Below, piece by piece: positions 26,870-36,282 of a stretch of DNA of 64,000 nucleotides. The position numbers were made by a program, and so were the translations under genes. Below the pieces are notes generated by a model, which was given only the letters and a program-made list of their open reading frames with translations, was not told the origin of the DNA and did no database searches. The DNA lies in assembly GCA_018402135.1 (NCBI GenBank), contig JAGYJF010000005.1, forward strand, positions 248,001 through 312,000. The letters are read 5' to 3'. Source of the stretch: Flavobacteriaceae bacterium. GTDB lineage: Bacteria; Bacteroidota; Bacteroidia; Flavobacteriales; Flavobacteriaceae. The first letter of the stretch is position 1; every line of letters starts with the position of its first letter.

Positions 26870-28606
26870 ATGATAGCATCCATTGTCATGCATTTTGTCA
26901 ATCTTTTTTTAAAAGTAATCGAGCAAACTATTTTGAAATTTATTTATAATTTCAAAATAGTTTTAGTTTTAATTCTATTGCTAGGTTGGTCATGCAAAGA
27001 AACTTCTAAAATCACCGATAGCAATGAAACGCCATCGGCGCAAGAATCTAGTTCTGATTTAAGTACCATCGCCACCAAAGAGTTTCGAGAGTTTGAGGTG
27101 TTGGATTCGAGGTTTGTATCACGGTTAGACATTTGGACCTCTTTGAATGCTTCTATGAGTGATTTCACTGAAGAGGATTACAATCGTTTAAAAAGTCTTG
27201 TGTTAGATCAAGATATTCCAACCATACAAAACCATGTGATATCAGGAAAATTGAGTTACGAAGCGCTTACTAAGTTTTACTTATACCGTATTCGCGCTTT
27301 TGACAGAGAAAACGATTTGTCCTTAAATTCAGTAATCTCCTTAAATCCAAATATCATCGCCGAAGCCAAAGCCAAAGATGAAGCTTTAAAAAACAATAAA
27401 AATGCGCATCCCATATACGGTATGCCTATTTTGTTAAAGGATAATATTAATACCACCGGCATGCCAACAACCGCTGGTTCTGTTGTTTTAAAAGACAATA
27501 GGACTTCTGATGCGTTTGTGGTTAAGCAAATTAAAAAACAAGGCGGACTTATTCTAGGTAAGGTGAATTTGAGCGAATGGGCTTACTTTTTCTGTGGAAA
27601 TTGCCCTAGTGGTTATAGCGCCTTAGGTGGCCAAACGCTTAATCCTTACGGAAGAAAAATATTCGATACGGGTGGTTCTAGCTCTGGAAGCGCGGTAGCT
27701 GTTACGGCAAATTTTTGTGCGGTGGCTGTAGGATCAGAAACCTCTGGTTCTATTTTATCACCTTCAAGCCAGAATTCGGTTGTAGGTATGAAACCCACTA
27801 TTGGTCTTGTTAGCAGAAGCGGCATTATACCTATTTCTGAAACATTAGATACTTCTGGGCCAATCACCAAATCGGTTATGGATGCAGCTATTTTGCTAGA
27901 TGCCATGTATGGGTTTGATCAAACGGACAAAAAATCAATGAAAGTTCAATTCGACTCGGGATACTTTTATAAGAATATCGAAAAAAGTACTTCTCTTGAA
28001 GGAAAAAGATTTGGAGTCTTTAAGCGTTTATTAGACGATCCCCTTTATAAGGATGCCATCGCAACTTTGAAAAGCAAGGGTGCCACTATTATCGAGATTG
28101 ATGAGGTAGATTTAGATTTACCTAATTTTATAAGATTGTTAAATCTTGATATGAAAAAGGATTTTCCGGTCTATATGGCAAATCACGCCAACCCATCGGT
28201 TAAAATCTCGAACATAGACGACGTAATAGCCTTTAATATTCAAGACTCGGTAAACCTCATGCCTTATGGCCAGGCATTGTTTAGAGGAATTTCAGAAGAT
28301 AAAGGGAATGCTCAATTCTTAAGACGTATTAAAGACACCCTTAAAACCAACGGGCGCAGATTTTTTGACGAGCCAATGAAAGCGTTTCAACTGGAAGGAT
28401 TTTTATCAATTAATAATTACCATGCTGGTTTTGCAGCTGTTGCAGAATATCCTGCCGTGACAGTTCCAATGGGATATGCTGAAAATGGCTCCCCAAAAGG
28501 ACTTACTTTTATCGCACAACCAAAACAAGAAAAACAGCTTCTAACTTGGGCGTATAGTTATGAACAGGCGAGTAAGAAACGAGAATCGCCAAAAAATTAT
28601 AATTAA
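26870..28606 (+). CDS. Amidase-signature family hydrolase, probable lipoprotein
   Basis: A 578-residue amidase-signature enzyme with Ser-cisSer-Lys catalytic elements: Lys190 in ILLKDNINTTG, the GGSSSGSAVA loop near 265 and GSETSGSILSPSS near 285. Before this is a membrane-targeting segment ending in LLLGWSCKE; Cys42 in this lipobox-like context suggests export and lipid attachment. The start is uncertain (several upstream Met codons; the first is used). Members hydrolyse amides such as peptide amides or indole-acetamide. Convergent with the serine hydrolase, overlapping by 4 nt. Confidence 0.87.
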   Translation: MIASIVMHFVNLFLKVIEQTILKFIYNFKIVLVLILLLGWSCKETSKITDSNETPSAQESSSDLSTIATKEFREFEVLDSRFVSRLDIWTSLNASMSDFTEEDYNRLKSLVLDQDIPTIQNHVISGKLSYEALTKFYLYRIRAFDRENDLSLNSVISLNPNIIAEAKAKDEALKNNKNAHPIYGMPILLKDNINTTGMPTTAGSVVLKDNRTSDAFVVKQIKKQGGLILGKVNLSEWAYFFCGNCPSGYSALGGQTLNPYGRKIFDTGGSSSGSAVAVTANFCAVAVGSETSGSILSPSSQNSVVGMKPTIGLVSRSGIIPISETLDTSGPITKSVMDAAILLDAMYGFDQTDKKSMKVQFDSGYFYKNIEKSTSLEGKRFGVFKRLLDDPLYKDAIATLKSKGATIIEIDEVDLDLPNFIRLLNLDMKKDFPVYMANHANPSVKISNIDDVIAFNIQDSVNLMPYGQALFRGISEDKGNAQFLRRIKDTLKTNGRRFFDEPMKAFQLEGFLSINNYHAGFAAVAEYPAVTVPMGYAENGSPKGLTFIAQPKQEKQLLTWAYSYEQASKKRESPKNYN

Positions 28607-29679
28607 TCTGTTAACGCATTAATGTGCAACCAAAGCTCATTGTCAAATTCGGATAATGCAAAATTGGTGTCTTCAGCAGCTTCCCCCATTCTAATTACCA
28701 CCAGTTTTTTGCTCGGAACGATGTATATTTTTTGGTCATCTCTGCCCAAGGCACAATACATGTCATCTGGTGCATCAGGAATCAAGGAACCATTAAATTG
28801 AAATTGTACTTGGGGTAGACGATAGCTAGATTTACCATTAAGCCACCACATATAACCATAAGCTTGATTTAGGTTTTGCGAGGTGTTTACAGCATCGTTA
28901 AGGAAGTTTGCGGGAATAATCTGTTGGTCTCCCCATTTACCATCAGCATAGACTAACAATCCAAATCTGGCCATACTTCTGGTATTGCTCCAATAGACAT
29001 TCAAGTCTTCATTTGGAATCCAAGCGCCAGTCATGCCAATTCTATTTTTCAATTTGATATTGAAATAATTATCCCACGAGTTTCCACTGGCTTGAGCAAC
29101 CACATCTTGAAGTTTCACATACACATTATGATAAGCCCAACGGGTGCCTGCATCTGCTACATATTGAAGATTTGCAGGAGAAACATCGCTTCCTAAGGCA
29201 TCGTTTAGACCAGAATTCATTGATAATAAATTTTTACAGGTAATCAAGTTTTCTTTGTCAATCGGCGCACTTGTCCAACTGGCTCCTAAATAATCTGATA
29301 CTTTGTTATTGATATTGATGAAGCCTTCGCTTTCCGCAATTCCAGTAATGGCGGTAGTTAATGTTTTACCGGCACTGGCCCAATACCAAGGTAAAGTCGC
29401 TGTGTGTCCATTAAAGTAAGACTCTACAACTATGTTGCCGTTATGTAAAATCATAAAGCTTCTGCTGTTCTTTTCTTCTAAAAAATCTAATAGTGGTTGC
29501 AGTTCACTTTCATTCCAGCCTAAAGACGCTGTAGTTTTTGTCTCCCATACGTCGGAATTAATGGGTGGAAAATAAATGTCCTCGTCTGTGGTAATAATTT
29601 GTGGCGGATTATCGTCAGTAGATGAGCATGAAAAGAAACTGAACGCCACTAAAGCTAGAATTCTTAAATAGATAGACAT
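28603..29679 (-). CDS. Serine hydrolase (beta-lactamase/DD-peptidase-like), lipoprotein
   Basis: A 358-residue protein with signal peptide and lipobox (FSFFSCSS, Cys18). The catalytic S-x-x-K is Ser102-Lys105 in ASAGKTLTT, and Y-x-N (Tyr183, Asn185 in YHN) follows. This places it in the class C beta-lactamase/esterase clan (Pfam Beta-lactamase), which includes penicillin-binding peptidases, esterases and D-aminopeptidases. No antibiotic-resistance function should be assumed. It likely acts outside the cytoplasmic membrane. Confidence 0.88.
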   Translation of the reverse strand: MSIYLRILALVAFSFFSCSSTDDNPPQIITTDEDIYFPPINSDVWETKTTASLGWNESELQPLLDFLEEKNSRSFMILHNGNIVVESYFNGHTATLPWYWASAGKTLTTAITGIAESEGFININNKVSDYLGASWTSAPIDKENLITCKNLLSMNSGLNDALGSDVSPANLQYVADAGTRWAYHNVYVKLQDVVAQASGNSWDNYFNIKLKNRIGMTGAWIPNEDLNVYWSNTRSMARFGLLVYADGKWGDQQIIPANFLNDAVNTSQNLNQAYGYMWWLNGKSSYRLPQVQFQFNGSLIPDAPDDMYCALGRDDQKIYIVPSKKLVVIRMGEAAEDTNFALSEFDNELWLHINALTD

Positions 29680-29736
29680 GTTATAACAGATTTTCTATTA
29701 AGACTTAAAAATATATAAAAGGTTTAACATTGGTTG

Positions 29737-29744
29737 TATCTTTG
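29737..29744 (+). promoter_or_regulatory. -7 promoter element of rimO
   Basis: TATCTTTG is an exact TAnnTTTG match, 20 nt before the ATG at 29764. Placing the promoter here argues against a longer rimO that starts at an upstream TTG. Confidence 0.6.
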
Positions 29745-29763
29745 TGCCTTGATTAAAATTATT

Positions 29764-31074
29764 ATGCGCACTAAAACCTTAAAAAAGAATAGAATTAACG
29801 TTGTCACGCTTGGCTGTAGTAAGAATGTTTACGACAGCGAAGTGCTGATGGGGCAGTTAAAAGCCAGTGGTAAAGATGTTGTACATGAAGAAGAAGGTAA
29901 TATTGTAGTAATTAATACCTGCGGTTTTATCAACAATGCCAAAGAAGAAAGCATCAATACTATTTTAGAATTTATGCAGAAAAAGGAAGCGGGCGAAGTT
30001 GATAAAGTATTCGTTACAGGTTGTTTAAGTGAAAGATATAAACCCGACTTACAAAAGGAAATTCCTAATGTAGATCAATATTTTGGCACTACCGAATTGC
30101 CATCTTTATTGAAAGCCTTAGGTGCCGATTATAAACACGAATTGATTGGTGAACGCCTAACAACAACGCCTAAAAACTATGCCTATTTAAAAATTGCTGA
30201 AGGCTGCGACCGACCTTGTAGTTTTTGTGCTATTCCTTTAATGCGTGGCAAACACAAATCTACACCCATTGAAGACGTGGTGAAGGAAGCTGAAAAATTA
30301 GCGGCTAAAGGTGTAAAGGAACTCATTTTAATTGCACAGGATTTAACGTATTATGGACTTGATTTATACAAAAAACGCAATCTAGCCGAATTGCTTGAAG
30401 CCTTAGTAAAGGTTGATGGTGTTGAATGGATACGACTACATTACGCCTTTCCAACTGGATTTCCGTTGGACGTGCTTGAGGTGATGCACCGCGAACCTAA
30501 AGTTTGCAACTATATCGATATTCCGTTGCAACATATTTCGGATCGCATCTTAAAAAGTATGCGTCGTGGCACTACCCAAGAAAAAACAACCAAACTTCTG
30601 CAAGATTTTAGAAAAGCAGTCCCTAATATGACTATTAGAACCACTCTAATTGTTGGCTATCCAGGCGAAACAGAGGAAGATTTTCAAACTCTAAAACAGT
30701 GGGTGAAAGCGATGCGTTTTGAACGTTTGGGCTGTTTTACTTATAGTCATGAGGAAAACACACATGCCTATAACCTAGTAGATGATGTGCCTGAAGAAGT
30801 CAAACAACAGCGCGCCAACGAAATTATGGAATTGCAATCACAAATTTCATGGGAATTAAATCAGCAGAAAATCGGTGAGGTTTTTAAAGTAGTTATCGAT
30901 AGAAAAGAAGGCAACTATTTTGTGGGTCGCACGGAATTTGATTCACCTGATGTAGATAACGAGGTTTTAATTAACGCCTCCGAATCTTATTTAAAAACAG
31001 GTGAATTTGCCACGGTAAAAATCACGGCCGCTGAGGATTTTGATTTGTATGCAGAGGTAGTTACGACTGTTTAA
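29764..31074 (+). CDS. rimO: Ribosomal protein S12 methylthiotransferase RimO
   Basis: A 436-residue radical-SAM enzyme that puts a methylthio group on Asp89 of ribosomal protein S12. N-terminal MTTase domain (VTLGCSKNVYDSEVL, TCGFINNAKEESI, TGCLSERY), central radical SAM core with CDRPCSFC (CxxxCxxC) near 145, and a C-terminal TRAM domain (about 370-436). All six Fe-S Cys are present. I start at the ATG 20 nt beyond a -7 element; the frame also extends upstream. Its 3' end overlaps the convergent CrtA-like gene by 14 nt. Confidence 0.96.
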   Translation: MRTKTLKKNRINVVTLGCSKNVYDSEVLMGQLKASGKDVVHEEEGNIVVINTCGFINNAKEESINTILEFMQKKEAGEVDKVFVTGCLSERYKPDLQKEIPNVDQYFGTTELPSLLKALGADYKHELIGERLTTTPKNYAYLKIAEGCDRPCSFCAIPLMRGKHKSTPIEDVVKEAEKLAAKGVKELILIAQDLTYYGLDLYKKRNLAELLEALVKVDGVEWIRLHYAFPTGFPLDVLEVMHREPKVCNYIDIPLQHISDRILKSMRRGTTQEKTTKLLQDFRKAVPNMTIRTTLIVGYPGETEEDFQTLKQWVKAMRFERLGCFTYSHEENTHAYNLVDDVPEEVKQQRANEIMELQSQISWELNQQKIGEVFKVVIDRKEGNYFVGRTEFDSPDVDNEVLINASESYLKTGEFATVKITAAEDFDLYAEVVTTV

Positions 31075-31756
31075 TACTATAACCAATCAAATCACCTTCA
31101 ATTTTAAAAGGGTGAAAGCGTGAGAACATTTCCTCCGAGTACCAGCCAAGTTCGCGTGTTTTTTTAACCATTTCGGCGTGTTTAGGATTTTTATACGCGT
31201 AATTCATCATTTGTGTGCCTTGTTCCCAAAGCGAAAACGTGGCTTGCATAAAAATTGGCCATTCGCCTATGCCTTTGGTGAAAATAAGTCCTTTGTAACC
31301 ATCCATAGACTTTGACACAGATGGCACGTATTTCCAGAATTTATAAGCCAATTTTGGTTTTATAGTAGCACGTGTAATTACCGCCAATGGTTTTTCTTCG
31401 TTGAATTTTTCAGAAGAAATAAATGGCTCCTGTTTGCTCCACTGACCATGTGCCTTAATGGAATGCATTGAAATATGACTAAACTTTTCTGCAGTTTTAG
31501 TGTAGTTTTTTATGAGGTCTGATTTTATAAATGCACTGGCTTCTTTTTCAGAATTAAAAACCGTGAGTAAACCAAAGATTGAGAAATCTGGCCAGACTGA
31601 AAATCCGTTACCACCACCGCTACCTAATGCTTTCCAAAAAGTAAGTCCTTCAATAGTTTGGTTTAATAATGGCGGACGCCCCATTCTTACAAAGGCTTGC
31701 CATTTGTGTCTAAAGCCTTCGTACTTAAAAAAAGAAACCACGGTAGTTTGGGGCAT
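31061..31756 (-). CDS. Spheroidene monooxygenase (CrtA)-like protein
   Basis: A 231-residue protein with GGGNGFSVWPDFS near 47 and FTKGIGEWPIFMQATFSLW near 165, both typical of the CrtA/spheroidene monooxygenase family. True CrtA hydroxylates spheroidene in photosynthetic bacteria, with haem as cofactor; flavobacteria have related proteins of unknown substrate, possibly carotenoid or isoprenoid. No carotenoid gene is nearby. It is the last gene of the recF-to-CrtA run and overlaps rimO convergently. Confidence 0.75.
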   Translation of the reverse strand: MPQTTVVSFFKYEGFRHKWQAFVRMGRPPLLNQTIEGLTFWKALGSGGGNGFSVWPDFSIFGLLTVFNSEKEASAFIKSDLIKNYTKTAEKFSHISMHSIKAHGQWSKQEPFISSEKFNEEKPLAVITRATIKPKLAYKFWKYVPSVSKSMDGYKGLIFTKGIGEWPIFMQATFSLWEQGTQMMNYAYKNPKHAEMVKKTRELGWYSEEMFSRFHPFKIEGDLIGYSIKQS

Positions 31757-31770
31757 GGAATTATAAAAGG

Positions 31771-32424
31771 TTAGTTTGAAACTGAATTTATTTTCAAAGC
31801 TTCATCCATTAAATCGATGTACAAAACACCATTGAGATGATCTACTTCGTGTTGGAAAATTATAGCGGTGAAGTCTTCAACCATTTCTGTACGATGTTCG
31901 CCTTCTAAGGTATCGTATTCTAACAAAATAGCGTACGCTCTACAATTCAGCGTTTCCCTTCTGTTAGGAATAGACAAGCAACCTTCGGCGCGGGTTTGCT
32001 TTTTTTGAGAATATTGAACAATTTTCGGGTTGAGGTACACTTCAAAAGGAAATTCTTCTTTATCAAAACGTTGCACCCAAATAATATTTTTTAAGATACC
32101 TACTTGAGGAGCCGCGATACCTACACCAAGCGAAAGGCTATCTCTTACGGTTGCAAATAATCTATTGGTGAAATGTTTTAAGGTAGTATCGTTCGGGATA
32201 ATCACAACATCTTCACTTTGTCTTCTTAAGAGTAAAGAATCTTGAACATTATTGATTTTAAAAACGCGCATCGGGGTATTGCTGTTGGCATTCAGAATCA
32301 AGGCGCGTTGCGAATCGTCAAAGTTTTTATTGATCTTCGCTGTCTGATTTTTTGTGGTGGAACAACTTAATGTTACCAATAAAAATGACAGAGAAAAAAT
32401 AAAAAAAATTCTTTTTGTTACCAT
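31771..32424 (-). CDS. Peptide deformylase-family protein with lipoprotein signal
   Basis: A 217-residue protein with all peptide-deformylase motifs: GVGIAAPQ (100-107), EGCLS with Cys149, and QHEVDH with His192, Glu193 and His196, so the metal site is complete. The N-terminus is a signal peptide with a hydrophobic core ending in LVTLSCSTT, where Cys21 is the likely lipidated residue. Standard PDF works in the cytoplasm on nascent N-formyl-Met; this one should be exported. It is 15 nt upstream of the CrtA-like gene. ATG chosen after the in-frame TTG. Substrate outside the cytoplasm is unknown. Confidence 0.88.
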   Translation of the reverse strand: MVTKRIFFIFSLSFLLVTLSCSTTKNQTAKINKNFDDSQRALILNANSNTPMRVFKINNVQDSLLLRRQSEDVVIIPNDTTLKHFTNRLFATVRDSLSLGVGIAAPQVGILKNIIWVQRFDKEEFPFEVYLNPKIVQYSQKKQTRAEGCLSIPNRRETLNCRAYAILLEYDTLEGEHRTEMVEDFTAIIFQHEVDHLNGVLYIDLMDEALKINSVSN

Positions 32425-32447
32425 AAACAAAATTTAATGGGTTAAAA

Positions 32448-32990
32448 TCACTGCACGTTAATGTAATCTATTTCTAATTTAAAGTTTTCTGGTTTGTTAT
32501 TGCCAATTAAAAAAGCTATTTCAGCAAGCATATCGCCAGCATAATTGGACATATTTAAATTATTGCCTCTAAAACGCGGATACATTTCAGAAAATGGAAT
32601 TTCAATTTCCTGCCAGTCACCATTGGTTTTAAAGTCGAAAACGTAGCTGTGTCTCTCATTTGAGCGTGATTTACATCTAAATTGGTACTTTTTTCCGTCG
32701 CCTTTAACTTTGATGATAAATTTGGAATGCGCGTTTAGATTGGCGCCTTTCACTACATGACGTACAGAAGCAAATCCGCCGTTATTTTCTAAGGAAACGC
32801 TGCCGCTAAAAATACCGTTTCCGTTAGTATTAATAACTATCGCGCTACTTGAAATTCCACCCATAACGTCATCGTTCACGACCATCCAACTATTCTTATT
32901 AGTGTCTTTTGAAAAATTAAAAATAGTGGTGTTTTGCGACATAAGGTTTAAAATAAACAGAAAGATTAGTATTTTTGAAGTAATCGACAT
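32448..32990 (-). CDS. CIA30-family protein
   Basis: A 180-residue protein with an N-terminal hydrophobic stretch (signal-like, MSITSKILIFLFILNLMSQN) and a beta-sandwich of the CIA30 family: VVNDDVMGGISSSAI, GGFASVRH, and EIPFSEMYPRFRG. CIA30 domains are carbohydrate-binding-module-like and occur in a mitochondrial complex I assembly factor; in bacteria the function is unknown. Likely periplasmic. It sits between DUF721 and the deformylase, 8 and 23 nt away. Confidence 0.8.
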   Translation of the reverse strand: MSITSKILIFLFILNLMSQNTTIFNFSKDTNKNSWMVVNDDVMGGISSSAIVINTNGNGIFSGSVSLENNGGFASVRHVVKGANLNAHSKFIIKVKGDGKKYQFRCKSRSNERHSYVFDFKTNGDWQEIEIPFSEMYPRFRGNNLNMSNYAGDMLAEIAFLIGNNKPENFKLEIDYINVQ

Positions 32991-32998
32991 TTATACAA

Positions 32999-33295
32999 TC
33001 ATTTTAGAATCACTTCAGTTACAATAGCTTTACCCAAGTGTTCATTAAGCATTTTACAAATTTTGTCTTTGCCATAACTCAGCTCTTCCCGAAGAACACT
33101 CGAGCTTAAATTCACAAACAATTTACTGCCTTGAAGGTAAACCTTATCGGTGTAATTATTAACGCCAGACCCCATAAGTTCAGCCCAAGCTTCACGCACT
33201 TGCACGTCGTTTAAACCGTGTTCCAATTTATTGGTTTCAACAAACGATTTTAAAATATCCGAAATAGGTAAGTGGTCGTTTTGTCTTTTACTCAT
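32999..33295 (-). CDS. DUF721 (DciA-like) protein
   Basis: A 98-residue basic protein of the DUF721 family (ISDILKSFVETNKLEHG, REAWAELMGSGVNNYT, LFVNLSSSVLREELSYGK). In many bacteria this domain forms DciA, a loader of the replicative helicase DnaB; flavobacteria lack DnaC, so that role is plausible here. recF is upstream in the same run, linking it to replication and repair. It is 2 nt from the lipoprotein gene and 8 nt from CIA30. Confidence 0.85.
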   Translation of the reverse strand: MSKRQNDHLPISDILKSFVETNKLEHGLNDVQVREAWAELMGSGVNNYTDKVYLQGSKLFVNLSSSVLREELSYGKDKICKMLNEHLGKAIVTEVILK

Positions 33296-33297
33296 GT

Positions 33298-33711
33298 TTA
33301 TAAATCTAGCGGTACATAACGTTTATAAAGATACACATCTTTTTTGAAGTTAACGATCTTCAAATGGGTTTCATTCGCTTCTAAAACAGTTTCTTTCCAT
33401 TTCGCGTATGGCGTGGAGTAGTATAAATTTAAACTGTCGTTTTCTATTTTAACTTCAATGGCTTCGGCGTCTTGCGATGTGGTGAAGCTACCGTCAAAAT
33501 TTGGCGAGAGTTTTTTCCTGAAACCTTTCAAACTATCATTTACCATAATATAATCTATGGATGCATTGAAGTTGTAATCTTTTTCAAAACCATCATTCAT
33601 TTCGGCTTTGCTTATTTCCCAGTAGCCATTGAGATGTGTGAGCATTTTGTCGGGATTATCGGAGCAGGAAACCAGAAATAAAGCGATGATTAAGGTTAAA
33701 ATTTTACTCAT
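33298..33711 (-). CDS. Small lipocalin-like lipoprotein
   Basis: A 137-residue protein with signal peptide and lipobox ([10 protein letters not shown]). The rest is beta-rich ([42 protein letters not shown]), resembling lipocalin-like Bacteroidota lipoproteins. No ligand can be assigned. Its ATG overlaps the recF stop (ATGA), so its translation is coupled to recF, and DUF721 follows after 2 nt. Confidence 0.75.
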   Translation of the reverse strand: MSKILTLIIALFLVSCSDNPDKMLTHLNGYWEISKAEMNDGFEKDYNFNASIDYIMVNDSLKGFRKKLSPNFDGSFTTSQDAEAIEVKIENDSLNLYYSTPYAKWKETVLEANETHLKIVNFKKDVYLYKRYVPLDL

Positions 33712-34787
33712 AACTTAAATATTTTATATGATTGATGGGTTTGTTTTACGGCTATTTCCGTTCTTTCGGGATGGGTATCACTCAAAAACAACTGTCCAAA
33801 GTTATCGTTGTTTACCAATTCGATAATTTGAGCCACGCGATTTTCATCTAATTTGTCAAAAATATCATCCAAGAGTAAAATAGGCGATACGCCGCTTTGT
33901 TGTTTTATAAAATCGAATTCGGCCAGCTTTAAAGCAATTAAGAAAGATTTCTGCTGACCCTGACTACCAAACTTTTTTATGGGATATTGGTCAATTTCAA
34001 AATTTAAATCGTCTTTATGTGTACCAACACTGGTGTATTGAAGCGCTTTGTCTTTGCTAATATTTAACTGAAGAAGAGATTTTAAATCACCTTCAAACAA
34101 ATCACTTTTGTAGTCAATATTTATGGTTTCTTTGTTGTTGCTAATAGCTTTATAACGGCTTTTGAAAATGGGAATAAATTGTTTTAAAAATGCTGCTCGT
34201 TTGTTGTGAATTTCAGTTCCGTAATTGTTCAGTTGTTCGTTGTAAACCTCTAAAGTTTCTTTGTTGAAGGTGTTGTTAAGCGCGAAATATTTGAGTAGAG
34301 CATTGCGTTGTGCAAGCACTTTATTATAGTTTATCAAATTTTGAAGGTAACTTCTATCACCTTGTGAAATAACGGTATCGATAAATTTTCTTCGAGTTTC
34401 ACTACCTTCAATAATTAAATCCCTATCGGCAGGTGAAATAATTACCAGCGGAATAAATCCAATGTGGTCGCTAAATTTATCGTAGATTTTTCCGTTGCGT
34501 TTGATAATTTTTTTTTGTCCTTTTTTAAACGACACCACTATTTTTTCATCACGCTCCAATTTTTTAAATACACCGTCAATCACAAAAAAGGATTCGTCAT
34601 GCCTGATATTTTGTGTAGTGATTGGATTAAAGTAACTTTTACCAATCGCAAGATGAAAAATGGCATCTAAAACATTGGTTTTTCCTTTGCCATTATTGCC
34701 AACGAAACAGTTGATTTTATTGTCAAAATCAAAGGATTGACTTTCAAAATTTTTATAATTTAGAAGGGATAGTGTTTGTAAAACCAT
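33708..34787 (-). CDS. recF: DNA replication and repair protein RecF
   Basis: A 359-residue SMC-like ATPase that helps RecA load at ssDNA gaps with RecO/RecR. Walker [13 protein letters not shown] (about 28-39), signature [19 protein letters not shown] and Walker [17 protein letters not shown] near 300 are all intact. It lies not beside dnaN as in many bacteria but at the head of a minus-strand run with a lipoprotein, DUF721 and other genes, divergent from the TPR gene. Confidence 0.97.
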   Translation of the reverse strand: MVLQTLSLLNYKNFESQSFDFDNKINCFVGNNGKGKTNVLDAIFHLAIGKSYFNPITTQNIRHDESFFVIDGVFKKLERDEKIVVSFKKGQKKIIKRNGKIYDKFSDHIGFIPLVIISPADRDLIIEGSETRRKFIDTVISQGDRSYLQNLINYNKVLAQRNALLKYFALNNTFNKETLEVYNEQLNNYGTEIHNKRAAFLKQFIPIFKSRYKAISNNKETINIDYKSDLFEGDLKSLLQLNISKDKALQYTSVGTHKDDLNFEIDQYPIKKFGSQGQQKSFLIALKLAEFDFIKQQSGVSPILLLDDIFDKLDENRVAQIIELVNNDNFGQLFLSDTHPERTEIAVKQTHQSYKIFKL

Positions 34788-34893
34788 TAAAATTTAATCA
34801 GCAATTTTATATGTAAGGTCAACAACTGTTTAAGACAGCTATGCATATTGCAAAATAACAAATAAATAAGCTTTTAAATACCAATAAAAATTA

Positions 34894-34901
34894 TATTTTT
34901 G
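34894..34901 (+). promoter_or_regulatory. -7 promoter element of TPR/ribH unit
   Basis: TATTTTTG followed by CC matches TAnnTTTG and lies 21 nt before the start codon. A TTTT stretch sits at 34872-34875, spacing 18 nt. Confidence 0.5.
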
Positions 34902-34922
34902 CCACGCATTAATTGAGAAAAT

Positions 34923-35687
34923 ATGGCAACTTATAAGAAACGAGGTTACAAACCAAAAACAGATAAAGAAAAGGTTGAAGCCATTGAGGACAACTCAACA
35001 ACGGCTGGGGTTTTTAATACTTTAGACGAATCTGCATCCAAAACTGAGGAATGGGTAGCAAATAACCAAAAATATATATTCGGCGCTGTGGCTTTTGTTG
35101 CCATACTTATTTTGGGTGTTTTAGGTTATAATAAATTTATAGCCGAGCCAAAGCAACAAGAAGCTATGAACGAAATGTTTAAGGCTCAGCAATATTTTGA
35201 TCAGGCGGTTAACGGTGCCGAAAAAGATTCATTGTTTACCATGGCACTTAATGGTGGCGAAGGTAAATTTGGAATGTTAGACATTATCGAAGAGTACGGT
35301 GGGACACCAGCAGCCAATATGGCTAATTACTACGCAGGTATGTCCTATTTGAATCTTAAAGATTATCCAAATGCTGTTAAGCATTTAGGTGAGTTTTCTA
35401 GTGATGATATGATGTTAAACGCTATATCTCGAGGTGCGATTGGTGACGCTTTTGTACAATTAAATCAGCCAGATGACGCTTTAGAATATTACGAAAAGGC
35501 TATTTCAGCCTCTACAAACGATTTCACAACACCCTTATATTTATTAAAAGCCGGAAAGTTGGCACTTTCTTTAAATAATAATGGGAAAGCCTTGAAATTC
35601 TTAGAGCGCATTAAAAATGAGTTCTCTAAATCTACTGAAGCTGCAAATATCGATGTGCTAATTGGTAAAGCCCAAGCCCAATTATAA
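34923..35687 (+). CDS. TPR-domain membrane protein (YfgM-like)
   Basis: A 254-residue protein with an N-terminal cytoplasmic basic region, one transmembrane helix (about 51-70) and a periplasmic part with two to four TPR motifs (ANMANYYAGMSYLNLKDY, DAFVQLNQPDDALEYYEKA, GKLALSLNNNGKALKFLE). The arrangement matches E. coli YfgM, which works with the PpiD/SecYEG complex. It lies 12 nt upstream of ribH, in the common flavobacterial order; no direct metabolic link is known. Confidence 0.85.
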   Translation: MATYKKRGYKPKTDKEKVEAIEDNSTTAGVFNTLDESASKTEEWVANNQKYIFGAVAFVAILILGVLGYNKFIAEPKQQEAMNEMFKAQQYFDQAVNGAEKDSLFTMALNGGEGKFGMLDIIEEYGGTPAANMANYYAGMSYLNLKDYPNAVKHLGEFSSDDMMLNAISRGAIGDAFVQLNQPDDALEYYEKAISASTNDFTTPLYLLKAGKLALSLNNNGKALKFLERIKNEFSKSTEAANIDVLIGKAQAQL

Positions 35688-35699
35688 TTTCATACTGGT

Positions 35700-36185
35700 A
35701 TGGCAACCGAAGGAACCAATCTATCAGGCTACGATAAGAAAACCATCGCCAGTGGTGCAAAGTTGCGCATTGGGATCGTGGTTTCGGAATGGAATAGCGA
35801 CATCACTTCGGTCTTATACAAAGGTGCTTTTGACACCTTAATTGATTTAGGTGTACAGCCAATAAACATCATTAAATGGGAAGTTCCGGGTAGTTTTGAA
35901 TTGGTGTATGGAGCCAAGAAAATGCAAGAACAAATGGTAAATGCTGTTATTACCATTGGAAGTGTTATTCAAGGTGAAACCAAACATTTCGATTTTGTCT
36001 GTAACGCAGTATCACAAGGTATTAAAGATTTGAATGTTAGCCGTGAAACACCTGTAATCTTTTGTGTTTTAACCGACGACACCAAGCAGCAAGCTATTGA
36101 TAGAAGTGGTGGAAAACACGGTAATAAAGGCGTTGAAGCCGCTGTTGCCGCTGTAAAAATGGCACATTTGCGTTCTAAAGCTTAA
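35700..36185 (+). CDS. ribH: 6,7-dimethyl-8-ribityllumazine synthase
   Basis: A 161-residue enzyme making the riboflavin precursor lumazine from 5-amino-6-ribitylaminouracil and 3,4-dihydroxy-2-butanone-4-phosphate. Motifs: IVVSEWNSDITSVLYKGA, WEVPGSFELVYGAKKM, TIGSVIQGETKHFDFVCNAV (containing the catalytic His) and FCVLTDDTKQQAIDRSGG. Length is normal. Forms icosahedral or pentameric assemblies in the cytoplasm. Confidence 0.97.
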   Translation: MATEGTNLSGYDKKTIASGAKLRIGIVVSEWNSDITSVLYKGAFDTLIDLGVQPINIIKWEVPGSFELVYGAKKMQEQMVNAVITIGSVIQGETKHFDFVCNAVSQGIKDLNVSRETPVIFCVLTDDTKQQAIDRSGGKHGNKGVEAAVAAVKMAHLRSKA

Positions 36186-36224
36186 ACTTTATCCATCTTT
36201 GTTCACAAATTTTTAGGAGTAATT

Positions 36225-36257
36225 ATTGAGCATTTGCTAACATTTTAAGTACTTTTG
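36225..36257 (+). promoter_or_regulatory. Promoter for small membrane proteins/mutL
   Basis: ATTG (36225-36228), 21 nt, TACTTTTG (36250-36257): the -7 is an exact TAnnTTTG match and the -33 has one mismatch. The first start codon lies 26 nt later. Confidence 0.55.
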
Positions 36258-36282
36258 AAAGTAGCACAAATACATTACATCA

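Noticed and set aside
28603-29679. Class C beta-lactamase as resistance gene
   Set aside because: The SxxK and YxN motifs are shared by many esterases and peptidases; nothing indicates antibiotic hydrolysis.
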